Positions 44,660 to 53,722 of a stretch of 64,000 bases of DNA are shown piece by piece. Within the stretch, counting starts at the first letter, position 1. The number at the start of each line of letters is the position of its first letter. The notes beneath the pieces are model-generated. The model made no database searches and had not been told where the DNA came from. It was given only the letters and a program-made list of their open reading frames with translations. Source of the stretch: Alexandriicola marinus (GTDB taxonomy: Bacteria > Pseudomonadota > Alphaproteobacteria > Rhodobacterales > Rhodobacteraceae); assembly GCF_004000435.1 (NCBI RefSeq), contig NZ_RBVZ01000002.1, positions 496,001-560,000 of the forward strand, written 5' to 3'. Both the position numbers and the translations under genes were made by a program.

Positions 44660-46231
44660 ATGTCCCAGATCGAAGCCAAGGCCAATCCGAGGCGGCGCAG
44701 CCGTGGGCCCCGCAAGCCGCCCCGGTCCAACATTCCCGGCGCCAACCCTTGGCTCGAGGTGCCCTACATTACCCGCAAGGTGCCGACCTATGACATTCTG
44801 GGCGAAGAGAGCCTTGCGAGGATCGAAGCGACAGCCGACAGGATCCTTGCCGAGATCGGCATGGAATTCCGCGAAGATCCTGAAACGGTCGAGCTGTTCC
44901 GCCGTGCCGGAGGCGAGGTCCGCCAGATCGGCCCCGAGGCATCGAACATCCGGTTCGAGCCGGGATTGATCCGGCAGCTTTGCACGACCGCACCCGGACG
45001 GTTCCGGCAGGCTGCCCGCAATCCGGCCCGATCGGTCGAGATCGGCGGCGATGCCATGGTCTTTGCGCCTGCTTACGGATCGCCGTTCATCCTCGATAGC
45101 GAGGGCAACAGGCGGTATGCGACGCTCGATGACTTCCAGTCCCTGGTGAAGCTCGGGCAAAGCTCGCCGTGGTTGCACCATTCGGGCGGCACGATCTGCG
45201 AGCCCACCGACATCCCCGTGAACAAGCGGCACCTCGATATGGTCTATTCCCATATCCGGTTTTCCGACAAACCGTTCCTCGGCTCGATCACGGCGCCGGA
45301 ACGCGCGGCCGATTCAATCGAGATGTGCCGTATTCTCTTTGGCGCGGATTTCGTGGATCGGAACTGCGTCATCATGGGCAACTTCAACACGACCTCTCCG
45401 CTGGTCCTCGATGGCGTGACGACGCGCGGCATCCGGACCTATGCGGCGGCGGGACAGGGCTCGATCCACCTGCCGTTCCTTCTGGGTGGCGCGGTCACGC
45501 CCGTGACGATGGCCGGAAGCTGCGCCCAGAGCCTTGCGGAATCGATGGTCGGCGTCGCGTTGACACAGCTGGTCCGCCCCGGTGCGCCGGCCCTTCTGGC
45601 CGCGTTCCTGTCGTCGCTGGACCTGCGGTCGGGCTCGCCCACCTTCGGCACGCCGGAACCCGCACTCGGATCGCTGGTGATGGGTCAACTGGCACGGCGG
45701 ATGAACCTGCCTCTCAGATGTTCAGGGAATTTCAGCACCTCGAAACTGCCCGACGCGCAGGCGATGTCGCAATCCATGATGTCGATGATGGCCGCCGCGC
45801 AATGCGGGGCGAACTACATCCTGCACGCCGCCGGTTTTCTCGACGGGCTGTTATCGATGTCCTACGAGAAATTCGTCATGGATTGCGATCTGGCCGGCGC
45901 GCTGCATGTCTATCTGCGGGGGCTCGAGGTGTCGGACGAGACGCTGGCCTTCGATGCGCTGGCCGAGGGCGGGCCCGGGATGCACCTCTTCGGCACCGAA
46001 CACACGCTGCGCCACTACGAGACGGCCTATTATGACAGCGCGCTCAGCGACTATACCCCGTGGGAAACATGGGATGACAACGGCCGCAACGGGGCCATGG
46101 CCCGGGCGACCGCGCGCTGGCAATCGACGCTGGAACACTACGAACCGCCGCATCTGGACGAAGCGATCGACGAGGCTCTCCTAGCCTTTATCGCACAGAA
46201 GAAAGAGGCCATGCCCGATGCCTGGCACTAG
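44660..46231 (+). CDS. MttB superfamily methyltransferase (non-pyrrolysine)
   Basis: 523-residue TIM-barrel methyltransferase of the trimethylamine methyltransferase (MttB) superfamily. It reads through with no internal amber codon, so it is a non-Pyl member of the type that demethylates glycine betaine, proline betaine or carnitine. Landmarks: IEATADRILAEIGMEFREDP, GSITAPERAADSIEMC, GNFNTTSPLVLDG and NYILHAAGFLDGLLSMSYEK. The canonical partner corrinoid protein is not encoded in the window. A GGAGGCG site precedes ATG 44660. Divergent from tetR and sharing its operator. Confidence 0.88.
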   Translation: MSQIEAKANPRRRSRGPRKPPRSNIPGANPWLEVPYITRKVPTYDILGEESLARIEATADRILAEIGMEFREDPETVELFRRAGGEVRQIGPEASNIRFEPGLIRQLCTTAPGRFRQAARNPARSVEIGGDAMVFAPAYGSPFILDSEGNRRYATLDDFQSLVKLGQSSPWLHHSGGTICEPTDIPVNKRHLDMVYSHIRFSDKPFLGSITAPERAADSIEMCRILFGADFVDRNCVIMGNFNTTSPLVLDGVTTRGIRTYAAAGQGSIHLPFLLGGAVTPVTMAGSCAQSLAESMVGVALTQLVRPGAPALLAAFLSSLDLRSGSPTFGTPEPALGSLVMGQLARRMNLPLRCSGNFSTSKLPDAQAMSQSMMSMMAAAQCGANYILHAAGFLDGLLSMSYEKFVMDCDLAGALHVYLRGLEVSDETLAFDALAEGGPGMHLFGTEHTLRHYETAYYDSALSDYTPWETWDDNGRNGAMARATARWQSTLEHYEPPHLDEAIDEALLAFIAQKKEAMPDAWH

Positions 46232-46437
46232 GTCCGCGCCAAGGTGACCATGCCACGCCCGATTCGAAAATCGGCGATCCGCCAAGTGCCCTGAGTGTTT
46301 TCAACGCGCAACGACGCAGTCGCGCGCAACTTTTCCTCGCCGCTTGCCAGATTTTTGTCGCATTTCTGATCCAGTATGGCCTCAATAGGTTCAACTGGCT
46401 GTGCCAGAGGCAACGAGTAACAGGCAGGTTCAGACAT
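46228..46437 (-). CDS. Possible small hypothetical protein
   Basis: 69-residue open frame on the minus strand in the gap between the MttB-family gene and the acyltransferase. Composition looks protein-like (LPLAQPVEPIEAILDQKCDK; VENTQGTWRIADFRIGRG) but no family is recognised and no good ribosome site is seen upstream of ATG 46437. Its start overlaps the 5' end of the acyltransferase leader, so both cannot be judged independently. It may be a chance frame. Confidence 0.3.
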   Translation of the reverse strand: MSEPACYSLPLAQPVEPIEAILDQKCDKNLASGEEKLRATASLRVENTQGTWRIADFRIGRGMVTLART

Positions 46438-46528
46438 TTTTGCACGGGCAACATCAGGGAGCGCCTCGGCTCCTCATCTGGCCTATCGGCCAGAGATCGA
46501 CGGGCTTCGTGCTGTCGCCGTTCTTGCG

Positions 46529-48466
46529 GTGGTTCTCTATCATTTCGGCGTGCCCGGTCTTGGCGGTGGGTTTGTCGGGGTCGATGTCTTCTTTGTCATC
46601 TCGGGCTTCCTGATCGGAGGCCTTCTCTGGAAGGAGCTGGACGAAACCGGACGGATTTCGCTCGGACGGTTCTACCTGCGGCGAATCCGCAGGCTGGCGC
46701 CGGCCTTCATCGCCATGGCGGTCGTGACCTCGGTTGCGGCCTGGGTCATCCTGCTGCCCTTCGAGTTTCGGGAATTCGGAAAACACCTGATCGCAGCCAC
46801 GGTCTGGCTTTCGAACGTGCAGTTCTGGCGAGAGGCCGGGTATTTCGATGTCGCGGCGGACAGCAAGGTGCTCTTGCATACCTGGTCGCTTTCGGTCGAA
46901 GAACAATTCTACATCGTGCTTCCGCTAACGCTCCTTGCGCTGCGCTTCAGTCGACGGGTCACAACCGGTCTGCTTGTCGTGGCCTGGCTGACCTCGGCTG
47001 TGGCCTGCGTCGCGCTGACGCCATCGCAACCGGTGGCGACGTTCTTTCTGTTCCCGTTCCGCGCGTGGGAACTCTTGACAGGTGTGCTTCTGGCCCTGTG
47101 GCTCAGGGCGGATCGTCGCCGGATTCCGGGCCTGGCCGGGCCATTGGGCCTCGCCCTGATTATCGGGGCGATCTTCCTTGTCGGGCCCGATGGTTTTCCG
47201 GGTTGGCAGGCCATCATCCCCGTCGCGGGAACCGCGTTGCTTCTTGCAGGTGCAGGTCGGGCGGGGCCGGTCAATCGCATGTTGGCGCTGCCACCGGCGG
47301 TCTTCGTGGGATTGATCTCCTACTCTCTCTACCTCTGGCATTGGCCGGTTCTCGTCCTGTCGCGATACTGGCGTGACGGCTATTCCGGCCCGATGGAAAC
47401 GGCGCAATGGCTGGGCCTGTCCGTGATCCTCGCGATCCTGAGTTGGGCAATCGTGGAACGGCCGCTGCGGCAAAGCTTCTCGATCCCGCCCCTGCAGTTC
47501 GTCGGTGGTGCGGCACTTTGTGCAATCGCGCTGGTGGCCTTCGGCGGCGTGGCATTCATCCGCGACGGTCTGCCGGGGCGGTTCGATGAACAGGCGCAGG
47601 CCCATATCGCGGCCAGCCAGGATTTCCTTCAGGATTGGTCGCGCTGCACGACGGATGATGAGGGCCACTTCGCCGGGATCGAGATTTGCCGCATCGGCCC
47701 GGACGGCCCGCCCGAGGTGGTGATCTGGGGTGACAGCCACCTGCGCGCGCTGATGAACGGGCTGGGTCTTGCCGCGCTCGAGGCCGATACGCCCGGCTGG
47801 ATCATCTGGCGGGCGGGCTGCCCTCCGCTGTTTGGCATCATCAAGGAAGAAACGGCCGCGACCCCCGCCCAGAACGCAGCCTGCACCGATGCAAACGATC
47901 AGCTTGAGCAGGCCTTCGGAACCCTCGACAGTGCCAAGCGGATCCTTCTGGTCGCCCGCTGGAGCTATTACGCCGAAGGCGCGGGCGTCGGGCGCGATGC
48001 GCAGAACCTGATCACGATGGAGCCGACCCCCGCGTCAGGTTACGCCGCCACCGAACAGCCTGACCTGTTCGGCGAGGCCATCACGCGCACGGTGGCAACG
48101 CTTGGCGCGATCTTCGACGAGGTTCACATCGCGCGTCAGGTCGCCGAAATACCGTGGTATGACAGTCGCGAGGTGGCGAGAGGTCTGGCGCACGGGCGGC
48201 TCGATGCGATGGATGTCTCGGCCCTTTCGACGGTCGAAGAAGAAAAGCTTGCCGCCCGAGTGGCCAATTCCGAATTCCCGATCTACGCGATCCATCTTTC
48301 CGGAAATGCACAGCTTATTGATACATGGCAGACTCTTTGCCCTGAAAGATGTTCCATATTGATTTCGGGAACGCCGGTCTATTTCGACAACAACCATCTG
48401 ACGAATGCCGGCGCATTGGCGATCCGCAGCCTTTTCCTGCCGTTCCTGACGGGAGAAGATACATGA
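46529..48466 (+). CDS. Acyltransferase-3/SGNH-type O-acetyltransferase, 5' end disrupted or with unusual start
   Basis: About 645 residues as written. Residues 1-345 form the acyltransferase-3 (OafA-like) membrane domain with ten helices (FVGVDVFFVISGFLIGGLLW; YSLYLWHWPVLVLSRYW), then an SGNH hydrolase domain with GDSHLRALMNG and a C-terminal YFDNNHLTNAG. It should O-acetylate a glycan. The family's YRPEIDGLRAVAVLA motif lies upstream of GTG 46529, at codons 46484-46528, and no ATG/GTG/TTG precedes it before an in-frame stop at 46418. A frame 46401 reading MPEATSNRQVQT would join if a T5 run (46437-46441) held six Ts. Confidence 0.85.
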   Translation: MVLYHFGVPGLGGGFVGVDVFFVISGFLIGGLLWKELDETGRISLGRFYLRRIRRLAPAFIAMAVVTSVAAWVILLPFEFREFGKHLIAATVWLSNVQFWREAGYFDVAADSKVLLHTWSLSVEEQFYIVLPLTLLALRFSRRVTTGLLVVAWLTSAVACVALTPSQPVATFFLFPFRAWELLTGVLLALWLRADRRRIPGLAGPLGLALIIGAIFLVGPDGFPGWQAIIPVAGTALLLAGAGRAGPVNRMLALPPAVFVGLISYSLYLWHWPVLVLSRYWRDGYSGPMETAQWLGLSVILAILSWAIVERPLRQSFSIPPLQFVGGAALCAIALVAFGGVAFIRDGLPGRFDEQAQAHIAASQDFLQDWSRCTTDDEGHFAGIEICRIGPDGPPEVVIWGDSHLRALMNGLGLAALEADTPGWIIWRAGCPPLFGIIKEETAATPAQNAACTDANDQLEQAFGTLDSAKRILLVARWSYYAEGAGVGRDAQNLITMEPTPASGYAATEQPDLFGEAITRTVATLGAIFDEVHIARQVAEIPWYDSREVARGLAHGRLDAMDVSALSTVEEEKLAARVANSEFPIYAIHLSGNAQLIDTWQTLCPERCSILISGTPVYFDNNHLTNAGALAIRSLFLPFLTGEDT

Positions 48467-50031
48467 CCGCCGAGGCGCTTTCCGAGCCGTGGGATTGCAT
48501 CGTGATCGGCACCGGCATCGGCGGAGGAACAGCAGGGCGGGCACTGGCCGAGGCGGGTCAGCGGGTGCTCTTCATCGAAAAAGGGACCGCCGGCCACCGG
48601 ACCGAAGAGACGCCTCTCGACAGCACGATCACCGACCCGTTCGCACGATCCGTCCGAGGCTTCTGGCCCGATACGGTTTCTGCCCGGCTCGACGGCAAAC
48701 GGCAGGAATTCCACGCAGCCCTCGGCAGTGGCGTCGGCGGAAGCTCGGTCTTCTATGCCGCGACATTGGAACGGCCCGAACCGCATGACCTCGATCACAG
48801 CGCGGACCGTCCGCATCCGACTGGCGGCTGGCCCGTCAGCCATGCCGAGATGCGACCCTGGTTCGACGAGGCCGAACGGCTCTACGCCATCCACGGCGAG
48901 CCCGATCCGCTGTCCGATATTGCCTGCCCGAACCTTCTGCCCCCACCCGAACCTTCCACCGGCGATCGTGTCATCATGGCCCGTTTGCGGGCGAACGGGC
49001 TGAACCCCTACAGGCTTCATGCCGCGGTCAGTTATCTCGACGGCTGCACGGAATGCTTTGGCCGCAAATGCCCGCGCCCGTGCAAGATGGACGGCCGGTC
49101 CGCCGGGGTCGAGCCGGCCCTCGCGACAGGCCGGGCGGCCGTTCTCGAACAGGCAGAGGTGACCCGGCTTCTGGGAACCCGTGACCGGATCACCGGGATC
49201 GAGCTGCGCCATGCCGGAAATGTGCACATGATCAGCGCCCCGCGCGTGATCCTTGCCGCCGGCGCGCTGGCCTCGCCCCGACTTCTGCTGGCCTCGGCCA
49301 GTGACGCCTGGCCCGAAGGCTGCGCGAACCGGAACGATCAGGTCGGCCGGAACCTGATGTTCCACCTCAACGAGATGTTTGCCCTCTTTGCCGGGCCCGA
49401 GGCCGGAGCATCGGGCCCGTCGAAATCGGTCGGCTTCCGCGATCTTTATTTCCGCGAAGGCCAAAGACTTGGCATGGTTCAGGCGATGGGCGTCGATGCC
49501 GGCTATGGCGAGATCCTGCACAACCTGCGCCAGCGCGCGGCCCGATCACCGATCGGAAAGACGCGGCTTGTGCAGGAACTGGCCCGCCTGCCCGCCGCGA
49601 TCGGGTATCGGGTGCTTGGCAATGCGAAACTGTTCGTGGGCCTTCTGGAGGATTTCCCCCTGCCGGAAAACAGGGTGATGCGCGACCCGGACGACCCCGG
49701 GCGCATTCGGTTCGACTACGCTATCAGCGATGAATTGCTGGCGCGCAGATCGCTGTTTCGAAAGAACATCAGGTCGGCTTTTCGCGGATCGCGGGTCCTG
49801 TTTCTGAACCACACGCCCGAGCCCAACTTCGGCCACCCCTCCGGCACCCTGCGAATGGGCGCCGATCCGGCAACGAGCGTGATAGATGCAGACGGGCGCT
49901 GCCACGGGATCGAGAACCTCTGGGTTGCCGACGCGTCATTCATGCCCACATCCATGGGCGTGAACCCCAGCCTGACGATTGCGGCCCATGCCCTGCGCGT
50001 CGCCGCCCGCATCACAGGGAGACAGCCATGA
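48463..50031 (+). CDS. GMC-family FAD-dependent oxidoreductase
   Basis: 522-residue flavoenzyme. FAD-binding N-terminus: CIVIGTGIGGGTAGRALAEA; active-site region near the C-terminus is PEPNFGHPSGTLRMGADPAT with WVADASFMPTSMGVNPSLT supplying the His-Asn base pair typical of GMC oxidoreductases. A cysteine cluster in GCTECFGRKCPRPC is unusual and could bind metal. It probably oxidises a sugar alcohol or lipid-linked sugar. ATG 48463 overlaps the acyltransferase stop by 4 bases, placing it in the surface-glycan operon. Confidence 0.9.
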   Translation: MTAEALSEPWDCIVIGTGIGGGTAGRALAEAGQRVLFIEKGTAGHRTEETPLDSTITDPFARSVRGFWPDTVSARLDGKRQEFHAALGSGVGGSSVFYAATLERPEPHDLDHSADRPHPTGGWPVSHAEMRPWFDEAERLYAIHGEPDPLSDIACPNLLPPPEPSTGDRVIMARLRANGLNPYRLHAAVSYLDGCTECFGRKCPRPCKMDGRSAGVEPALATGRAAVLEQAEVTRLLGTRDRITGIELRHAGNVHMISAPRVILAAGALASPRLLLASASDAWPEGCANRNDQVGRNLMFHLNEMFALFAGPEAGASGPSKSVGFRDLYFREGQRLGMVQAMGVDAGYGEILHNLRQRAARSPIGKTRLVQELARLPAAIGYRVLGNAKLFVGLLEDFPLPENRVMRDPDDPGRIRFDYAISDELLARRSLFRKNIRSAFRGSRVLFLNHTPEPNFGHPSGTLRMGADPATSVIDADGRCHGIENLWVADASFMPTSMGVNPSLTIAAHALRVAARITGRQP

Positions 50032-50777
50032 CCGACGAACTTGCGGTTGTCACCGGCGCCGGAGGTGGACTGGGCCGGGCCTTGTCACGCGAGTTGGCGG
50101 CGCGGGGCCTTGTCGTGGCAGGCATCGGCCGCGACGACAAGGCGCTGGCCGAGACGGGCACGTCCTGCGAGGGGCGGTTTCATCCGATCATCGCCGATCT
50201 GGCCGAGCCCGATCAGGTTGCCCGCGCATTCGCGGCGATCGACCAGATCGGCCCGGTGTCGATCCTCATCAACAATGCTGCCGTCTATCCAAGGCGTGAT
50301 ATCCTTGATGAAACACCCGAAAGCTTCGCGGCCACGATGGCCGTCAATCTGGGCGGTGTCGTTACATCGACACACGAGGCGCTGGCACGCATGGTCAGGA
50401 CGGGCCGGGGCCGCATCGTCAACGTGGCCAGCATGGCCGACATTGCCCCACTGCCGGGATCGGCGGCCTATTCGGTGTCAAAGGGTGCGGCGCGCATCTA
50501 TACGCGCGCCCTTGTCGCCGACATGCAGGATCGTTTTCCGGATATCGTCATTTCGGATTGGCTGCCGGGCATGTTGGCCACGCGCATGGGCGTCCGCGAT
50601 GGTCTCGCGCCCGAGGATGCCGCCCGATGGGGGGCCCGGCTGGCCATGTGGCAGGACCGGAGCCTGAACGGGACTGTCTGGGAAATGAACCGCGAGCTGC
50701 TTCCTCCCCGCGGGCTGCAAGGGCGCATCAAGGATCGGATCATGGGCCGCAAGAGGATTGCCCGCGTTCTGGACTAG
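50028..50777 (+). CDS. SDR family oxidoreductase
   Basis: 249-residue short-chain dehydrogenase with TGAGGGLGRALSRELAARGL, an INNAAVYPR motif and YSVSKGAARIYTRALVADMQ (Tyr-Lys pair). No substrate marker is read. Its ATG overlaps the GMC oxidoreductase stop, so it likely acts on the same sugar or sugar nucleotide in the glycan route. It converges with the WecG/TagA gene by 4 overlapping bases. Confidence 0.88.
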   Translation: MTDELAVVTGAGGGLGRALSRELAARGLVVAGIGRDDKALAETGTSCEGRFHPIIADLAEPDQVARAFAAIDQIGPVSILINNAAVYPRRDILDETPESFAATMAVNLGGVVTSTHEALARMVRTGRGRIVNVASMADIAPLPGSAAYSVSKGAARIYTRALVADMQDRFPDIVISDWLPGMLATRMGVRDGLAPEDAARWGARLAMWQDRSLNGTVWEMNRELLPPRGLQGRIKDRIMGRKRIARVLD

Positions 50778-51529
50778 CCGCTTACCCGCTGAAACAAGGC
50801 GCGCGCGACCAGACCGGGAAAGATCAGTGCAGAACGGAAGTACCGCCCAAGAAGTCTGCGGGGCTCCATTGCAACCCGCCAAAGCCATTCCAGCGCGAGC
50901 CGCCGAACCCACATCGGCGCCCTGAGCTGCAGTCCGGCCAGAAAATCGAGCCCTGCACCGATCGATACGAACCCGACAGAAGGCGCCAGCTGTCGGCCTC
51001 GCGCCGCAAGGATCTCCTGTTTCGGGGCACCAAGCGCGATGAAACACAGCCCTACGGCCTCCGCCTCGAGCATGGAGAGAAGCTCTGCTGCGCGATCGTC
51101 ATCGGGATGGAACCCCATCGACGGCGCAATCATGTGGGAAATCTCGATCCCGGGGGCCACGTCGAACAGCACACGCGCAGCGCCCGACAGGCTTTCTTCG
51201 GTGCTTCCCAGAAGGGCGACGCGAACGCCCTGATCCCGCGCGATGACACCAAGCGGCAGAATGCAATCGGCGCCGGGAAGAAGTTCGACCTCCTGTCCGG
51301 CAAGGGCACAGGTCCAGACCACCGGATTTCCATCCGCCGTGATCAGTTCCTGCCGGGCATAGGCGCGCGCGAAATTCGGATCCTTTCGGAGCTTGGAAAG
51401 GTGATCAAGGTTCAACGTGGCCATTGCAAAGCCCTGTCTGGTCGACAAGCATTCTCGGACATGGGTTGCCAAGAATTGCCAGTCACTCACATTGACCTCG
51501 ATGGGTCCGGAAACCGTCGGAAATCGCAT
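50774..51529 (-). CDS. WecG/TagA/CpsF family glycosyltransferase
   Basis: 251-residue GT26-type transferase that commonly adds N-acetylmannosamine(uronic acid) or a similar sugar to a lipid-linked GlcNAc. It carries NLDHLSKL, ITADGNPVVWTCALAG and the family signature FIALGAPKQEILAAR, plus IGAGLDFLAGLQLRAPMWVR with a basic membrane-facing tail. ATG 51529 (MRFPTVSG) is chosen over a longer frame. Divergent from the Gfo/Idh gene by about 110 bases. Confidence 0.93.
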   Translation of the reverse strand: MRFPTVSGPIEVNVSDWQFLATHVRECLSTRQGFAMATLNLDHLSKLRKDPNFARAYARQELITADGNPVVWTCALAGQEVELLPGADCILPLGVIARDQGVRVALLGSTEESLSGAARVLFDVAPGIEISHMIAPSMGFHPDDDRAAELLSMLEAEAVGLCFIALGAPKQEILAARGRQLAPSVGFVSIGAGLDFLAGLQLRAPMWVRRLALEWLWRVAMEPRRLLGRYFRSALIFPGLVARALFQRVSG

Positions 51530-51638
51530 AATCGCTATGTGCCACAGGGACGACGGGGGCGATAGACACCAAATCGGGTCAAAGTGTTGCCATGCTTTCA
51601 TGGTTGAGAACGCGGATCGAGCAGGACACGGATAAGGC

Positions 51639-52784
51639 ATGAACGCCAGGCCGGACAAGATGATGAGCGGCGCTGTGACGCTGATCGGCTGCGGCTTCGT
51701 GGCCGATCTTTACATGCGATCCCTCATGACATTCCCCGGCATCAAGGTTCAGGGCGCCTTTGACACCGATCCCGACCGGCTTTCAGCATTCTGCAATCAT
51801 TGGCAGATCACCCCTTTCACCACGCTTTCCGACGCGCTGGCGGCGACGCCGCCCGATGGTGTGGTTCTGAACCTCACCAACCCGGTCTCCCATGCAGATG
51901 TGACCCGCGCGGCATTGGACGCAGGGCGGCATGTCTGGTCGGAAAAGCCTTTGGCAATGTCGATGGACGACGTTCTCGCGCTTTCGGCACTCGCCCGGGA
52001 CAAGGGGCTGCAACTTGCGTCGGCGCCTTGTTCCGTTCTGGGACAAACCGCGCAGACGCTGGCGCACGCCATCCGGAACGACACGGCCGGCACGCCCCGG
52101 CTAATCTATGCCGAGCTTGACGACGGGTTCATCTCGCAGGCCCCGGTCAAGGACTGGGCCAGCGAAAGCGGCGCACCCTGGCCCTGGGAAGACGAGTTTC
52201 GCACGGGCTGCACTCTGGAACATGCGGGATATTATCTCAGCTGGTTGATCGCGATGTTCGGCACTGTCCGGTCCGTGACCGCCGCTTCGGCACGGGTGAT
52301 CCCCGATAAATGCGGCTATGACGGCGCGACGCCGGATTTCTCGACCGCAATCCTGTTCTTCGAGAATGGCCCGGTCGCCCGGTTGACCTGCTCGATCGCC
52401 GCGCCGCATGATCACCGGATCAGGGTGGTGGGCGATGACGGTGTGCTCGAAGTCGCAAAAGCCTGGGACAACACGGCCCCCGTCCGGTTTCGTAGACGGC
52501 TGCGCATCAGGCGGCGACTGTTGGAGCATCCGCTGGGCCGCAAGGTCGCACCCGTCGCACCGCGCCATCCAACCGTGAAACGCACCGGAGCCGCATCGAT
52601 GAATTTCGCGCTCGGCCCCGCGGAAATGCTCGCCGCGATCGCGGCGGAAAGGCCGTCGAGGCTGGGTGGCGACTACGCCATCCATCTCAACGAGGTCACC
52701 CTTGCCATCCAGAACGCCGGTGAAACCGGCGGCGCGATGCAGATGCAAAGCGGCTGCGACCCGATGGAGCCGATGGAATGGTAG
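51639..52784 (+). CDS. Gfo/Idh/MocA family oxidoreductase
   Basis: 381-residue NAD(P)-dependent sugar dehydrogenase. Rossmann entry: TLIGCGFVADLYMRSLM; nicotinamide-site motif VWSEKPLAMSMDD; catalytic helix around LEHAGYYLSWLIAMFG. It lacks a family-specific substrate signature that I can read. The product's start is ATG 51639; an ATG eight codons later (MMSGAVTLIGCG) is also possible. It overlaps the epimerase gene by 7 bases. Confidence 0.9.
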   Translation: MNARPDKMMSGAVTLIGCGFVADLYMRSLMTFPGIKVQGAFDTDPDRLSAFCNHWQITPFTTLSDALAATPPDGVVLNLTNPVSHADVTRAALDAGRHVWSEKPLAMSMDDVLALSALARDKGLQLASAPCSVLGQTAQTLAHAIRNDTAGTPRLIYAELDDGFISQAPVKDWASESGAPWPWEDEFRTGCTLEHAGYYLSWLIAMFGTVRSVTAASARVIPDKCGYDGATPDFSTAILFFENGPVARLTCSIAAPHDHRIRVVGDDGVLEVAKAWDNTAPVRFRRRLRIRRRLLEHPLGRKVAPVAPRHPTVKRTGAASMNFALGPAEMLAAIAAERPSRLGGDYAIHLNEVTLAIQNAGETGGAMQMQSGCDPMEPMEW

Positions 52785-53722
52785 AGCATCGGCACATCCT
52801 CGTGACCGGGGCAGGCGGGTTCCTTGGCCGGGCCATCGTCGATGCCATCGTGGCGCGCGGCCATCAGGTGACAGCGGTCGCAAGGCGCGATCTGCCAGTC
52901 TGGAACAGTGACCTGGTCGAGAATGTTGCAGCCGACCTCGGGACCGCGCAGCTTGATCCTATCCTTCGGGGCGTCGATGTCGTCGTGCATTGCGCGGCCC
53001 GGATGGACGGCGACGATGCGGCACAAAATCGCGACACGATCCTGCCCACCCGCCGGATCGTTGACGCCGCCCGTGCCATGGCGACGCCGCCGGTCTTCGT
53101 GCTGGTCAGTTCGCTGTCCGTCTATGGCTATTGCGATCTCGACCCGTGGTCCGAGGTTACCGAAGCGACGGAGATCGAGGCCAGACCGAAACGGCGCGAT
53201 GCCTATACCCGCGCGAAACTCGCGCAGGAAGAGGCTGTCGAAAGCTCGGGTCTGAGGGCATGGATCCTGCGTGTTGGCGCGGTCTATGGCCCCGAAAGGC
53301 TATGGAACGGACACCTTGGCGTTGCGAAAGGCCCGGTCCTGCTGCGCACGGCAAATGAGGGTCAGATCCCCCTGATCCATGTGACCAGCGCCGCCCGGGC
53401 GATCGCTTTGGCCGCGGATCACGATCCCGAGCCGCCGCGCCATATCCTCAATCTCGTGGATTCGAACCTGCCAGACCGGCCCGCCTACCTTGAGGCGATA
53501 ACGGGCGAAGGCTGGCCCAAGATCACGGTTCCCGTGCCGTGGCAGATGCTTGACCGGCTGGGTCGCGTGATCGGCGGCCCCGGCCTTCTGAGGCCCGAAA
53601 TCCTGCGCGCCCGGATGATGCCATTGCGCTATGCCAACGCGCGGGCTCGGTCGGTTCTCGGCTGGACCCCGGAGGACGATCATCTGCGCCTTGCCGCCCG
53701 TGCCGGGACCATGGCACGATGA
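52778..53722 (+). CDS. NAD-dependent epimerase/dehydratase
   Basis: 314-residue extended SDR. Cofactor motif: VTGAGGFLGRAIVDAIVARG; catalytic YTRAKLAQEEAVE (Tyr and Lys). LVSSLSVYGYCDLDP carries the Ser/Thr region. It is probably a nucleotide-sugar 4-epimerase, dehydratase or reductase; the exact reaction is undecidable. It overlaps the upstream Gfo/Idh gene and the downstream GT4 (4 bases), so the three form an operon. Confidence 0.9.
   Translation: MVEHRHILVTGAGGFLGRAIVDAIVARGHQVTAVARRDLPVWNSDLVENVAADLGTAQLDPILRGVDVVVHCAARMDGDDAAQNRDTILPTRRIVDAARAMATPPVFVLVSSLSVYGYCDLDPWSEVTEATEIEARPKRRDAYTRAKLAQEEAVESSGLRAWILRVGAVYGPERLWNGHLGVAKGPVLLRTANEGQIPLIHVTSAARAIALAADHDPEPPRHILNLVDSNLPDRPAYLEAITGEGWPKITVPVPWQMLDRLGRVIGGPGLLRPEILRARMMPLRYANARARSVLGWTPEDDHLRLAARAGTMAR

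Noticed and set aside
46259-46274. CCGATT-CGAA-AATCGG hairpin after the MttB-family gene
   Set aside because: A 6-base stem without a T tract is too weak to call a terminator.
46188-46454. Minus-strand 88-codon frame in the MttB/acyltransferase gap
   Set aside because: It overlaps the more protein-like 69-codon frame and is Arg/Leu/Trp-rich; no ribosome site.
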